A DNA stretch of 64,000 nt, from contig VBFD01000125.1 in the NCBI GenBank assembly GCA_005883585.1, positions 43,889-107,888 on the forward strand, written 5' to 3'. Under the pieces are notes generated by a model, which made no database searches, was not told where the DNA came from, and worked only from the letters and a program-made list of their open reading frames with translations. The stretch is from UBA10449 sp005883585. GTDB taxonomy: Bacteria; Chloroflexota; Dormibacteria; Dormibacterales; Dormibacteraceae. The number at the start of each line of letters is the position of its first letter. Position 1 is the first letter of the stretch. Position numbers and translations under genes: made by a program. Positions 50,941 to 59,824 of this stretch are shown here, piece after piece.

Positions 50941-52863
50941 ATGGTCCGCGAGCGGGTCGGCGACTGGCGCTTGGCCTGGCGTTTCGCGCTGGCGGGCCTG
51001 ATCGCGGGCATGCTGGTCACCGCGTTCGGTTACTTCGGCGTGATCAACAGGTCGTTCGACGCGGCCCAGGATCAGCTGTTCCCCGCTCCTTCGGCCGACC
51101 CACGCATAACCCTGGTGGCGATCGATCAGCGATCAAATGACTCTCTCGGCGCTTACCCTTGGCTCAACTCCTATCACGCGAAGGTGATCAACTACCTCGC
51201 GAGCCTGCACCCGAAGGTGATCTTGTTCGACGTCGTCCTCGACCATCTCACATTCAACGATCCTGAGAATCCGACTGAAAACACCGACGCCGAGCTCACG
51301 TCGGCGATCAAGTCGGCGGGCAACGTCGTCCTGGTCTGCACCGCGGACGATGCGCCCAGGCCTGAATTCGCGGCGGTGGCGGCAGCGGTCGGCGAGCGCG
51401 GGTTCTCGATCCCTGATGCGGCCGACTCGATCCGGGGGGTGGAGCTGCGACCAAAGAACACGTGTCCGGAGAACGAAGCGCAGGAGCCCGCTTTCATGCA
51501 GGCGTTGAGGATCTCGCAAGGCATCAGCTCGGCCCTGTCGATAAACCCAGCGGGTACCGAGGCCACCTTCGGGTCGCACCACATTCCGCTCGTCGGGAAC
51601 CAGATGTTGATCAACTTCACGAAGGGCGGAAGCCCCACGTGCCCATACGTCGACGCTCTGAACGCCAGCTGCCCGCACCCGGAAGTCATCACCAACCACA
51701 TCGTCGTCATCGGCACGAAGCTGATCGATGCGGGCGACGTTTACTCGCAGGCGGTGAGCTTTCCGCACGACAAAAGCTTCTGCCCGGCTGCCCGGCAGAA
51801 ATGCATGCTCGACAACCAGAACTACGGCTACCGGATCATGGGCGACGCGATCAGCACCGTCCTGTCTGATCGATACATCCACTTGCAGCCGGCAATCTCG
51901 CTGTACCTCGCGATACTCCTGCTGTCGACGGTAGTTGGCCTGTTCGTCTACGTGCTGTCGTTCCGGAACGGAATGCTGCTCACCGCCGTCATCCTGCTCA
52001 CCTACTTCGCCGTCGTCGTCGTGCTCGGACAGAACGGCTATTTGAGCGACCCTCTCTACGCCCCGATCGCTATTGCGCTGGCGGCGTCGTTCTCGCTTGG
52101 TGCGCGCTACGTGCTGGAGGAGCGTGAGCGGCGCAAGGTGGAGGCGATCTTCGGCCACTATGTCGATCCGCGTATCGCGCGTCAGCTCGCGGCGTCGAAA
52201 TCGATCGACGAGATCATCTCGCGCGGCGAGAGGCGCGATCTGACGATGCTGTTCGTGGACATCCGCGGTTTCACCGCCATGTCCGAGGCGATGCACGCCG
52301 AGGATGTGCTGGCGGTGGTCCAGGAGTACCTGGAAGAGATGAGCGCGCTGATTTTCAAGTGGGACGGGACCATCGACAAGTACGTCGGCGACGAGATAGT
52401 CGCCATCTGGAACGCCCCGGTCGAGCAGCGAGACCACGCGCTCCTCGCGCTGCGCTGCGCGTATGACCTGGTCAACCAGGCCCCGGCGCTGCTGGCCAGG
52501 CTGGCGGCCAAGAGATTGCCGCCGATCAGCTGGGGCGTCGGCATCAACACAGGTCCCGCGGTGGTGGGAAACATGGGCAGCAAGGACCGGCTGCAGTACA
52601 CGGCCCTCGGCGACACCGTCAACACAGCGTCGCGGTTCTGCGGGGCGGCTGAAGCGTTCACGGTGATCATCGGCCAGCCGACCTTCGATGCCTGCGCAGA
52701 GTTTGTCGCCGTCGACCAGGTTCCCGGCATCCAGCTCAAAGGCAAGTCGGCGGAGACTTTCAGGGTGTTCCGGGTGAGCGCGATTCGCCAGGATGCGTCA
52801 TCGCCCTGGGTGCCGTTTCCGACCGAGGCAGCGATGTCCGCCTACTCGGCTCAGAAAAGATGA
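50941..52863 (+). CDS. CHASE2-domain class III adenylate/guanylate cyclase
   Basis: The 640-residue protein has an N-terminal helix (about 13-35), an extracytoplasmic CHASE2 sensor (about 45-310; ITLVAIDQRSNDSLGAYPW, HPKVILFDVVLD), three membrane helices (about 318-385) and a cytoplasmic cyclase domain (about 420-600). Cyclase motifs are LTMLFVDIRGFTAMSEAM (metal Asp), IDKYVGDEIVAIWNAP (metal Asp, adenine Lys) and LQYTALGDTVNTASRF (transition-state Asn/Arg). It should make cAMP in response to an external signal. Several CHASE2 cysteines might form disulphides. Its stop overlaps the sirtuin ATG. Confidence 0.9.
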   Translation: MVRERVGDWRLAWRFALAGLIAGMLVTAFGYFGVINRSFDAAQDQLFPAPSADPRITLVAIDQRSNDSLGAYPWLNSYHAKVINYLASLHPKVILFDVVLDHLTFNDPENPTENTDAELTSAIKSAGNVVLVCTADDAPRPEFAAVAAAVGERGFSIPDAADSIRGVELRPKNTCPENEAQEPAFMQALRISQGISSALSINPAGTEATFGSHHIPLVGNQMLINFTKGGSPTCPYVDALNASCPHPEVITNHIVVIGTKLIDAGDVYSQAVSFPHDKSFCPAARQKCMLDNQNYGYRIMGDAISTVLSDRYIHLQPAISLYLAILLLSTVVGLFVYVLSFRNGMLLTAVILLTYFAVVVVLGQNGYLSDPLYAPIAIALAASFSLGARYVLEERERRKVEAIFGHYVDPRIARQLAASKSIDEIISRGERRDLTMLFVDIRGFTAMSEAMHAEDVLAVVQEYLEEMSALIFKWDGTIDKYVGDEIVAIWNAPVEQRDHALLALRCAYDLVNQAPALLARLAAKRLPPISWGVGINTGPAVVGNMGSKDRLQYTALGDTVNTASRFCGAAEAFTVIIGQPTFDACAEFVAVDQVPGIQLKGKSAETFRVFRVSAIRQDASSPWVPFPTEAAMSAYSAQKR

Positions 52864-53606
52864 GCATCGAGCGGGCCGCGGAGCTGATGTCGACGGCGCG
52901 CAGGGCGGTCGCGCTCACTGGAGCCGGTATTTCCGCCGAGAGCGGCATCCCGACCTTTCGCGGCGAAGGCGGATTGTGGTCTCAGTACGACCCCGTCAAG
53001 GTGGCCTCGATCGATAACTTCCTCCAGGACCCGAGTGCGTACTGGAAGGTCGCGAAGGAGCGCGGTCCCGCAGTGCTCGCGGCGCGTCCGAACCCAGCCC
53101 ACTTTGCGCTCGCCGCACTGGAAAGGGCGGGCCGCCTGGTTGCGGTGGTGACCCAGAACACCGATGGATTGCACCAGGACGCCGGCAGCCGGCGCGTCAT
53201 CGAGCTGCACGGATCGGGGCGGACCGTCCAGTGCCTCGATTGCGGGTCGCGCGAGCCGCGCTCGGAGGTCCAGGCCCGCCTCGAAGCCGAGATGCCACCA
53301 CGCTGCAGAACGTGCGGCGGCGTCTTTCTCAAGCCGACCGTCATCCTGTTCGGCGAAGCGATGCCGATTCCCGCGGTCGAGGAAGCGTTCGCGCTGGCGA
53401 GGGCGGCCGACGTGATGCTGGTGGTCGGGTCCTCGCTCGTGGTTTACCCGGCTGCGCACATTCCGATGGCCGCGGCCGAGTCTGGCGCGACTCTCATCGT
53501 GGTCAACGCCGAGCCGACGCCTCTGGACCGGATCGCCGAGGTTGTCATCCGGGGGCGTGCGGGCGAGGTTCTGCCCGAGCTGGCGATGCTGTTGTCAGCC
53601 GCTTAG
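52860..53606 (+). CDS. NAD-dependent protein deacylase (sirtuin)
   Basis: The 248-residue Sir2 enzyme has the NAD motif LTGAGISAESGIPTFRG, TQNTDGLHQDAG, catalytic His in ELHGSG, zinc cysteines C-x2-C (QCLDCGS) and C-x2-C (CRTCGG), and VVGSSLVVYPAA. It removes acyl groups from lysines. The start overlaps the cyclase stop (ATGA), so cAMP production and protein deacylation are coupled at the gene level. It overlaps birA convergently by 12 bases. Confidence 0.93.
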   Translation: MSIERAAELMSTARRAVALTGAGISAESGIPTFRGEGGLWSQYDPVKVASIDNFLQDPSAYWKVAKERGPAVLAARPNPAHFALAALERAGRLVAVVTQNTDGLHQDAGSRRVIELHGSGRTVQCLDCGSREPRSEVQARLEAEMPPRCRTCGGVFLKPTVILFGEAMPIPAVEEAFALARAADVMLVVGSSLVVYPAAHIPMAAAESGATLIVVNAEPTPLDRIAEVVIRGRAGEVLPELAMLLSAA

Positions 53607-54212
53607 AACAGTCACGCTTCCCGCGCTGATCGCTGTCCCGTCCACGATCAGGTTGCCGGCCGCGTCGATGTCCGACGCGGTTCCTTCGAAGTTCCGGTCG
53701 GGCAGCTCGACGCGAACCCGCTTGCCGATCGTGTCGGACAGCTCGCGCCACCGAGCGATGACCTCGCCGGCCGGCGCGGAGGTCCACCGTTCAATGGAGT
53801 TGCGCAGCCGATCCAGGAGCTGATCCCCGGGCTCGTCGAGCTGCGCAGCGCCCTCTGGCGCCCACGTGAGGTTGATCCCGATTCCGCATACAGCCTTCGC
53901 CGGCGATGCCTCGACGAGGATGCCGCCCACTTTGCTGCCGTCGAGAAGGAGATCGTTGGGCCATTTCAATCGCACGCCGCGGCCGCACGCTTCGGCGGCA
54001 GCCACACCCGCGGCCAAGCTCAGCAGCGGATTCGGTGCGATTACGAAGCTGACGAGAAGCGCCGCTCCCGGTGGCGACTCCCAGCGGTGCGATAGGCGGC
54101 CGCGGCCCCGAGTCTGGTGGTCCGCCAACACCACCGAGCCGATCGGCATGTCCCGCGCGACGTCCTGGGTCGACGTCACCGACTCCAGGTGGACGAACCG
54201 TGGCGTATTCAT
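53595..54212 (-). CDS. birA: Biotin-[acetyl-CoA-carboxylase] ligase, class I (no HTH)
   Basis: BirA makes biotinyl-AMP and loads it on carboxylases. The 205-residue chain has SVTSTQDVARD, the biotin/ATP loop TRGRGRLSHRWESPPG, RLKWPNDLLLDGSKVGGIL and a small C-terminal SH3-like domain (IGKRVRVELPDRNFEGTASDIDAAG). It lacks the N-terminal helix-turn-helix of E. coli BirA, so it is not a repressor. Slightly shorter than usual but all catalytic motifs are present. Confidence 0.9.
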   Translation of the reverse strand: MNTPRFVHLESVTSTQDVARDMPIGSVVLADHQTRGRGRLSHRWESPPGAALLVSFVIAPNPLLSLAAGVAAAEACGRGVRLKWPNDLLLDGSKVGGILVEASPAKAVCGIGINLTWAPEGAAQLDEPGDQLLDRLRNSIERWTSAPAGEVIARWRELSDTIGKRVRVELPDRNFEGTASDIDAAGNLIVDGTAISAGSVTVLSG

Positions 54213-54232
54213 CAGGCCTCTAAGCTAACGGC

Positions 54233-54418
54233 GTGAAGATCCACCGCGCGGCCATCCTCGTGGCCATCATGCTGCTGGCGGTCGGGGTGCTGGCGGTGAT
54301 GATGGTGACGGCGATCGCGACGTTCGACAGCCGCAGCCTGATCGCACTGGTCGTGGTCCTGCTCGCGGCCGCCGCGGGCGGCGTCGGCTTCAGCTGGAAG
54401 CGTTACTACCGGCGCTGA
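54233..54418 (+). CDS. Small two-helix membrane protein (61 residues)
   Basis: The short protein starts at GTG 54233, 20 bases from the divergent birA start. It has two hydrophobic stretches (about 7-28 and 34-52) and a basic end (SWKRYYRR). It lies 13 bases before fgd and may be cotranscribed. Function unknown. Confidence 0.55.
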   Translation: MKIHRAAILVAIMLLAVGVLAVMMVTAIATFDSRSLIALVVVLLAAAAGGVGFSWKRYYRR

Positions 54419-54431
54419 GTTCCACATAGAC

Positions 54432-55436
54432 ATGCTGCGGCTTGGGTACAAGGCTTCGGCCGAACAGTTCGCACCGCGCGTGCTTCTCGATTTCGCGGTC
54501 GACGCCGAACGGAACGGGTTCGACTCGGTTTTCGTGAGCGATCACTTCCAGCCGTGGCGGCACTCCGACGGCCACGCGCCATTCGCTTTCGCCTGGCTCG
54601 CAGCTACCGGCGAGCGCACGCAACGAGTGCAGCTCGGAACCTCGGTTGCGACTCCGACGTTCCGCTATCACCCCGCAATCGTTGCGCAGGCGTTCGGGAC
54701 GCTTGGGTCGCTCAATCCGGGGCGGATGATCCTGGGTGTGGGCACTGGCGAGCACTTGAACGAGGGCGCGCTTGGGATCACGTGGCCGGACAACAAGGAG
54801 CGCTTCGCGCGCCTGCGCGAAGCCGTCAAGCTGATCAAGCTGCTGTGGGCCGAGCCGAGCGTGACCTTCGACGGCGAGTACTACCACACGCGAAACGCGA
54901 CCATCTACGACAAGCCGAAAGAGCGGATCCCCATGTACATCGGAGCCGGTGGCCCGCAGGTTGCGAAGTATGCAGGGCGTGCAGGCGACGGTCTCATCTG
55001 CACGTCGGGCAAAGGAATGGAACTCTACTCTGAGCAGCTGCTGCCGTCTTTCGCGGAGGGAGCGACCGCGGAAGGGCGCGATCCTTCATCGCTCGACAGG
55101 ATGATCGAGGTCAAGGTCTCCTACGACTCAGATCGCAGGCGCGCCATGGAGGACACAAAGATCTGGGCGGCGTTGGCGCTGCCCGCGGACGTCAAGGCCG
55201 ACGTCGACGATCCGCGCGAGATGGAGCGTCTCGCCCGTGATGCCGAAGGCATCGCGCATCAGCGCTGGCTGGTCTCAAACGATCCGGAGGAGCACATCGA
55301 CCAGCTGCGGCCGTACCTGGAGCTTGGTTTCAACCACCTCGTCTTCCACGCGCCGGGCAACGATCAGGCGCGATTTCTCGACCTTTACAGCAAGCAGATA
55401 CTGCCCCGTATCCGTGAGAGGTGGGGCGGCAGGTGA
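54432..55436 (+). CDS. fgd: F420-dependent glucose-6-phosphate dehydrogenase
   Basis: Fgd reduces coenzyme F420 with glucose 6-phosphate and so supplies F420H2. The 334-residue LLM-family protein matches the Fgd pattern closely: LRLGYKASAEQFAPRVLLDF, VSDHFQPWRHSDGHAPFAFAWLAATGERT, LGTSVATPTFRYHPAIVAQAFGT, ILGVGTGEHLNEGALG and GGPQVAKYAGRAGDGLICTSGKGMELY. The directly following F420 biosynthesis genes support the call. Its stop overlaps the cofC GTG. Confidence 0.92.
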   Translation: MLRLGYKASAEQFAPRVLLDFAVDAERNGFDSVFVSDHFQPWRHSDGHAPFAFAWLAATGERTQRVQLGTSVATPTFRYHPAIVAQAFGTLGSLNPGRMILGVGTGEHLNEGALGITWPDNKERFARLREAVKLIKLLWAEPSVTFDGEYYHTRNATIYDKPKERIPMYIGAGGPQVAKYAGRAGDGLICTSGKGMELYSEQLLPSFAEGATAEGRDPSSLDRMIEVKVSYDSDRRRAMEDTKIWAALALPADVKADVDDPREMERLARDAEGIAHQRWLVSNDPEEHIDQLRPYLELGFNHLVFHAPGNDQARFLDLYSKQILPRIRERWGGR

Positions 55437-56026
55437 ACACCTGGGTCGTGGTCCTCGTCAAAGACTTCGATTCCGCCAAGCAGCGGCTTGGCCCGGCACT
55501 CGATCCGCCCAAACGGAGGGCGCTTGCCCGCCGCAACGCAACGCGCGCCATCCGCGCCGCGGCGGCCGGCGAGCATCGTGTCGTGGTGGCGGGCAGCGAA
55601 GAAGCCGCTACGTTGGCGACGGATTTGGGCGCCGAAGTTTTGATCGAGCCACGGCAAGAAGGCCAGAACGTCGCCGCCCAACGCGGCATCGTTCGCGCCA
55701 CCGAACGCGGGGCGGATGCGGTTCTGCTCCTCTCCAGCGATCTTCCGCTCGTGACCAAGAAGTCCGTGCGCGAGCTCCTCGCGGTCGCGGGCCGGTTCGC
55801 CCCGCCGGTCGCGGTGGCGGTACCGGCTACCGGTCGAGGCGGGACCAATGCGCTCTACCTCCAGCCGCCTCACGCCATCGGGCTGCATTTCGGCGCGGAC
55901 TCCCTGGCCGCCTTCCGCCGCGAGGCGCGGAGCGCGGGCGTGCGTTTCGAGATTCACATCTCGGCCGGGATGGCTCTCGACCTAGACGAGCCGGCCGACC
56001 TCGTGCGCCTTCGCCGCGCGGTGTGA
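55433..56026 (+). CDS. cofC: 2-phospho-L-lactate (or phosphoenolpyruvate) guanylyltransferase
   Basis: This enzyme (CofC/FbiD) makes the guanylylated C3 acid used to build F420-0. The 197-residue nucleotidyltransferase has VVLVKDFDSAKQRLGPALDPPKRRALARR, LLLSSDLPLV (metal Asp), GRGGTNALYLQPP and MALDLDEPADL. Whether it uses phospholactate or PEP cannot be read from the sequence; actinobacterial enzymes use PEP. It starts at GTG 55433 overlapping fgd. Confidence 0.88.
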   Translation: MNTWVVVLVKDFDSAKQRLGPALDPPKRRALARRNATRAIRAAAAGEHRVVVAGSEEAATLATDLGAEVLIEPRQEGQNVAAQRGIVRATERGADAVLLLSSDLPLVTKKSVRELLAVAGRFAPPVAVAVPATGRGGTNALYLQPPHAIGLHFGADSLAAFRREARSAGVRFEIHISAGMALDLDEPADLVRLRRAV

Positions 56027-56760
56027 ATCGCATCGAGCTTTTCGCGGTCGAAGGCCTTCCGGAGGTCCGGCCCGGTGATGACCTCGGCGACCTGATCAGC
56101 TCGCGGGCCAAGCTCGAGGCCGCCGACGTGCTGGTGGTGGCGCAGAAGGTGGTGTCGAAGGCGGAGGGCAAGCTCCGCCACCTTTCGACCGTGCAGGCCG
56201 GCGATGAGGCGAAGCGCATCGCCAAGCAGCTGATCGCCGCGCCGGATCCGCGCCTGGTTCAGGTGATCCTCGACGAAAGCGTGCGTGTCCTTCGGTCTCA
56301 TCGCGTGCTGATAACCGAGACGCGCCACGGCTTTGTGTGCGCCAACTCCGGAGTCGACCAATCGAACGTTGGTGAGCCGGACGTCGTCACTCTTCTGCCC
56401 GACGACCCGGACGCGAGCGCGCGCCTCATCCGAGAAGGGATCCGGGAGCGATCCGGTGTCGAGGTTGGCGTCATCGTCTCCGACACGTTCGGGCGTCCGT
56501 GGCGCCTGGGCATTGTCAACGTGGCGCTGGGTGTGGCCGGCCTGCCGGCGCTGATCGACCTTCGCGGAGCGCCTGATGACGCGGGTAGGGAGATGCATGC
56601 AACGGTGCTCGCGATTGCAGACGACCTTGCTTCCGCCGCGGGGCTGGTGATGCGCAAGACGGCGCGCGCACCGGTGGTGGTCATCCGCGGCATGGAGCTG
56701 TTCGGTGACGGGCAAGGTCGAGACCTCGTTCGCCCTGCTTCGGAAGACGTGTTCCGGTGA
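56023..56760 (+). CDS. cofE: F420-0:gamma-glutamyl ligase
   Basis: CofE (FbiB N-terminal part) adds gamma-linked glutamates to F420-0 using GTP. The 245 residues include VEGLPEVRPGDDLGDLI, VLVVAQKVVSKAEGK, LITETRHGFVCANSGVDQSNV, VIVSDTFGRPWRLGIVNVALGVAG and GAPDDAGREMHAT. It lacks the C-terminal nitroreductase-like domain of actinobacterial FbiB, so it is of the short CofE type. GTG 56023 overlaps the cofC end; a much longer upstream frame is a shadow. Confidence 0.92.
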   Translation: MNRIELFAVEGLPEVRPGDDLGDLISSRAKLEAADVLVVAQKVVSKAEGKLRHLSTVQAGDEAKRIAKQLIAAPDPRLVQVILDESVRVLRSHRVLITETRHGFVCANSGVDQSNVGEPDVVTLLPDDPDASARLIREGIRERSGVEVGVIVSDTFGRPWRLGIVNVALGVAGLPALIDLRGAPDDAGREMHATVLAIADDLASAAGLVMRKTARAPVVVIRGMELFGDGQGRDLVRPASEDVFR

Positions 56761-57662
56761 GAGTAGTAGTTCTCGCCGGAGGCACTGGAGGGGCGAAGCT
56801 CGCATCCGGCTTCCAGGCGCTCCTTCCACCAGGCGACCTCACGGTCATCGCCAACACGGCGGATGACGACGAGTTCTGGGGACTCCTCGTCAGCCCGGAT
56901 GTCGACGCGACCATCTACCGGCTCGCCGGTGTGTTCGACGAGTCTGTGGGATACGGGCAAAGGGGAGATACGTTTTCGACCCTGGAGGCGCTCGGACGTC
57001 TGGGTGAGCCCACGTGGTTTCGCATCGGCGATCGAGACCTCGCCACGCATGTGCTGCGCGCGGAGATGCTGAGCCGTGGCTGCCGGCTGACTGAGACCGC
57101 GCTCGAGCTCTGCCGCCGTTTTGGGTTGGCCACGCGTGTGCTGCCGATGACCGATGACAAAGTCCGTACCCGCTTCGTGACCGACGGCGGGACGCTGTCG
57201 TTCCAGGAATATTTCGTCCGCGAGCGCCTCGTACCCGCGCTGCGTTCGATCGACATTGCTGGTAGCGACCTGGCACGACCAACTCCCGAGGTGAAGGGGG
57301 CCCTCGCGGATGCGGACGTGGTCGTCGTCGGTCCGTCGAACCCGCTCATCTCGATCGGACCCATTCTCAAAGTGATTGGTGGCCTGCTGCCGCGGGAGCG
57401 CACCGTGGCCGTGACGCCGATAGTCGGTGATGCTGCGTTGAAGGGGCCGACGGTCGAGATGCTCCGCGCCCTCGGCCTGGACGCGTCGCCGATTGAGGTG
57501 GCGCGGATGTACCGATCTGTGGTCGGAACGTTCGTACTCGATGCACGCGATGCCGGCGCGGCGGACGACATCGATGCCATGGGCTATCGGGTGCTGACGA
57601 GCGACACGGTCATGACGGACGGCGGAGCAGCGCTCGCGAAAGCGATAGCGGGGTTGTTCTAG
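56757..57662 (+). CDS. cofD: 2-phospho-L-lactate transferase
   Basis: CofD (FbiA) transfers the phospho-C3 acid from its GDP-linked form to the deazaflavin Fo. The 301-residue protein has VVVLAGGTGGAKLASGFQ, TVIANTADDDEFWGLLVSPDVD, TFSTLEALGRLGEPTWFRIGDRDLATHV, TDDKVRTRFVTDGGTLSFQEYFVRE and VVGPSNPLISIGPIL. It overlaps cofE (GTGA) and completes the fgd-cofC-cofE-cofD unit. The Fo synthase is not in the window. Confidence 0.93.
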   Translation: MRVVVLAGGTGGAKLASGFQALLPPGDLTVIANTADDDEFWGLLVSPDVDATIYRLAGVFDESVGYGQRGDTFSTLEALGRLGEPTWFRIGDRDLATHVLRAEMLSRGCRLTETALELCRRFGLATRVLPMTDDKVRTRFVTDGGTLSFQEYFVRERLVPALRSIDIAGSDLARPTPEVKGALADADVVVVGPSNPLISIGPILKVIGGLLPRERTVAVTPIVGDAALKGPTVEMLRALGLDASPIEVARMYRSVVGTFVLDARDAGAADDIDAMGYRVLTSDTVMTDGGAALAKAIAGLF

Positions 57663-57680
57663 CCCTCCGCGGCCAATCTC

Positions 57681-58484
57681 TCAGGTGACGTGAGAGTTGG
57701 CGACCATGACAACGACGCCGATCAGGACCATGACGAGCCCTACCACCAGCACCGCGTACTGCGCGATTGCGATCGCGGCGCTTGGTTTCTTGGCGATGTC
57801 GTCGCCTTCGTCTCCTGGCAGCTCACCGGCCGCGAGCTGCCAAGAAGCCCCTGTCTGCCCGCGCTTCTCCTTGTCCCTCTTGTCTTTCTTGTCCCTTTTA
57901 TCAGTTGCGGGTTCGGCAGCGGCGCCTTTGGCCTCTCCGACGATGGACCAGGAAGCGCCTTCCCCGGCGGGAGTCGATACCTGTGGCGCTACGGGTTCTG
58001 CCATGGGGTCTGCCCGTGCCGGCGCAAAGGACTCAGCCGGGGCGGGCGTCCAGACTTCCTCGGGCGGCGGGGCGTACGTAGGTGCGGATGGCGTGTATGG
58101 CGGCGGGCTTGGAGGCGCCATGCTCGGCGGCGGGGGCGGCACCGTTGGCCCGACCTCCCATGCCTGCTGCTCCTGTGATGGCGGCGGCGCTGGAGGTGCT
58201 GGCGCCATGTCTGGTCGGGCAGCGGGTGGGCCCCAGGTGGCGGTCGGGATGGCGGTTTTCGCCTCCATCCCTGGCGCGGCGAAGGTCGCGGCCTGGGCCG
58301 CCTCTTGCTCCGCGTGCTTGCTCGTCGGGGCGAGCGTGCGCTGCCTGGCAGCCCGTACCTTGCGTTCGATCTGAGATCGTCGCGCCGAGTACATCGATTT
58401 CTCTTGCACCGATCTGTGGCGCATGACGAAGAACACGGCGACGAGGCCGACGGCGGCGACGAAGGGTCCGATCAGCAGGGCCAT
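57681..58484 (-). CDS. Membrane protein with long Pro/Ala-rich linker and charged KDKRDK segment
   Basis: The 267-residue protein has an N-terminal membrane helix (about 3-20), a basic region (RRSQIERKVRAARQRTL), a Pro/Ala-rich stretch (about 80-170, with runs such as PPPPPSMAPPSPPPYTP), a charged patch DKRDKKDKRDKEKRG and a C-terminal membrane helix (about 242-263). Both ends would be in the membrane with the disordered part on one side. Function unknown. Start lies 56 bases from the divergent yqeY start. Confidence 0.65.
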   Translation of the reverse strand: MALLIGPFVAAVGLVAVFFVMRHRSVQEKSMYSARRSQIERKVRAARQRTLAPTSKHAEQEAAQAATFAAPGMEAKTAIPTATWGPPAARPDMAPAPPAPPPSQEQQAWEVGPTVPPPPPSMAPPSPPPYTPSAPTYAPPPEEVWTPAPAESFAPARADPMAEPVAPQVSTPAGEGASWSIVGEAKGAAAEPATDKRDKKDKRDKEKRGQTGASWQLAAGELPGDEGDDIAKKPSAAIAIAQYAVLVVGLVMVLIGVVVMVANSHVT

Positions 58485-58540
58485 AGGCGCCGATTATCCG
58501 TGATCGGTCCACGATCGGTGCATGTGTGACAATCGCCGCC

Positions 58541-58993
58541 ATGGCCCTCTACGATCGCCTTCAATCTGAGCTCGTCGACGCGCGAAGGCGCCGTGACGAG
58601 CTGGCTTTGAACACGCTCTCGCTGCTCAAGAGCGAAGTGGTGCGGGCCACCAAAGAGGCCGGCGCGGCCGGGTCCATCGACGACAGCCTCGTTGAGCGGG
58701 TCACGCGCAAAGAGGTCAAGCGACGCCAGGATGCGATCGAGGCATATCGCAAGGGCGGGCGCGAAGAGGCGGCCCGGCGCGAGGAGGCGGAGATGGCGAT
58801 CCTGCGCGGCTATCTACCCGCGGCGATGACGCCGGAGCAGGTCGAGGCCGAGGTCCGTGAGGTGATCGCCGACCTCAAACCGGACGGCCCGAATGCGTTC
58901 GGCGCGGTCATGAAGGCAGCCACCGCGCGACTTGCCGGGCGGGCCGAGGGCGCACAGGTCGCAGCCGCGGCGCGCAAGCTCCTTGCCTCCTAG
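58541..58993 (+). CDS. yqeY: GatB/YqeY domain protein
   Basis: The 150-residue protein has the YqeY fold signatures LALNTLSLLKSEVVRATKEAG, ERVTRKEVKRRQDAIEAYRKGGREE, EMAILRGYLPAAMTPEQVEAEV and FGAVMKAATARLAGRAEGAQV. It resembles the tRNA-binding tail of GatB and is often linked to transamidation, but the exact role is unclear. ATG 58541 is preferred; GACAAT ends 7 bases upstream. Confidence 0.9.
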   Translation: MALYDRLQSELVDARRRRDELALNTLSLLKSEVVRATKEAGAAGSIDDSLVERVTRKEVKRRQDAIEAYRKGGREEAARREEAEMAILRGYLPAAMTPEQVEAEVREVIADLKPDGPNAFGAVMKAATARLAGRAEGAQVAAAARKLLAS

Positions 58994-59693
58994 GACGACA
59001 AAGACGAAGGCGAAGAGGGGAGCGTCTCTGCCGCGCCTGCCCCGTGGGGCGCGGACGCGCGCGCTGCTCACGGTGCAGCGTTTGAAGGAGCTGTATCCGG
59101 CGGCGACCGAGCTGTCGTTCCAGAGTCCGTTTCAGCTTTTGATCGCCACGATTCTGTCGGCCCAGACCACCGACAAGATGGTCAACCTGGTGACGCCGAA
59201 TCTCTTCTCACGATATCCGACCGCGTTCGATCTCGCCGGCGCGGATCCCGCCGATGTCGAGGCCATCGTCAAGGCGACCGGCTTCTATCGCGTAAAGGCT
59301 CGGAGGATCATCGCTGCCGGCCGCGCGCTGGTGGAGCTGTTCGATGGTGTGGTGCCGGCGACCATGGAGGATCTGCTCAAGATTCCCGGCATCGGCCGCA
59401 AGACCGCCAACGTCATCCTCGGGGCGGGCTTCAGCCAGCCGGGCTTTGCGGTCGACACCCACGTCATCCGTCTGACCAATCTGATCAAGCTCGTCTCAAC
59501 TCGGGATCCGGTCAAGATCGAGCAGCAGGTCACGTCGATGGTGCCTCCGGAGGAGTGGACGGGGTTGTCGCTGCGGCTGATCCTGCACGGGCGTCGGGTG
59601 TGCATCGCGCGCCGGCCGCGCTGCGAGGAGTGCATCCTCAACGACTTCTGCCCGTCGTCGTGCACGCGCCCGAAGGCCCGCCGGAAAACCTGA
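58983..59693 (+). CDS. nth: Endonuclease III (DNA glycosylase/AP lyase)
   Basis: Nth removes oxidised pyrimidines from DNA. The protein has FQSPFQLLIATILSAQTTDKMVN, the helix-hairpin-helix with catalytic Lys (LLKIPGIGRKTANVILGAGF), catalytic Asp in VDTHVIRLTN, and the [4Fe-4S] spacing C-x6-C-x2-C-x5-C in CIARRPRCEECILNDFC. TTG 58983, overlapping yqeY, is chosen because family members extend upstream of GTG 59072; the first 15-20 residues are basic and poorly conserved. Confidence 0.92.
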   Translation: MPPRTTKTKAKRGASLPRLPRGARTRALLTVQRLKELYPAATELSFQSPFQLLIATILSAQTTDKMVNLVTPNLFSRYPTAFDLAGADPADVEAIVKATGFYRVKARRIIAAGRALVELFDGVVPATMEDLLKIPGIGRKTANVILGAGFSQPGFAVDTHVIRLTNLIKLVSTRDPVKIEQQVTSMVPPEEWTGLSLRLILHGRRVCIARRPRCEECILNDFCPSSCTRPKARRKT

Positions 59694-59805
59694 CCCACCT
59701 TTAGCGGGCCCTCCCTTGATTTCCGGTTCCTCCCCCAACCGGCGCGCCTCGGGCTATTCAATTCGATCGAAAACCGGCCGGCAACCCAGCTTGTTAAGAC
59801 ACTTA

Positions 59806-59824
59806 CGAACATTTGTTCTATCAT
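59806..59824 (+). promoter_or_regulatory. SOS (LexA/DinR-type) box and leaderless promoter
   Basis: CGAACATTTGTTCT (59806-59819) is a perfect GAAC-N4-GTTC Gram-positive/actinobacterial LexA box. TATCAT (59819-59824) overlaps its edge as a -10 and ends 6 bases before the GTG start at 59831. A bound LexA would block the promoter, so the gene should be DNA-damage inducible. Confidence 0.7.

Noticed and set aside
55237..56022. Long N-terminal extension of cofE
   Set aside because: It overlaps fgd and cofC in another frame and is Arg/Pro-rich without family similarity; GTG 56023 gives a normal CofE.
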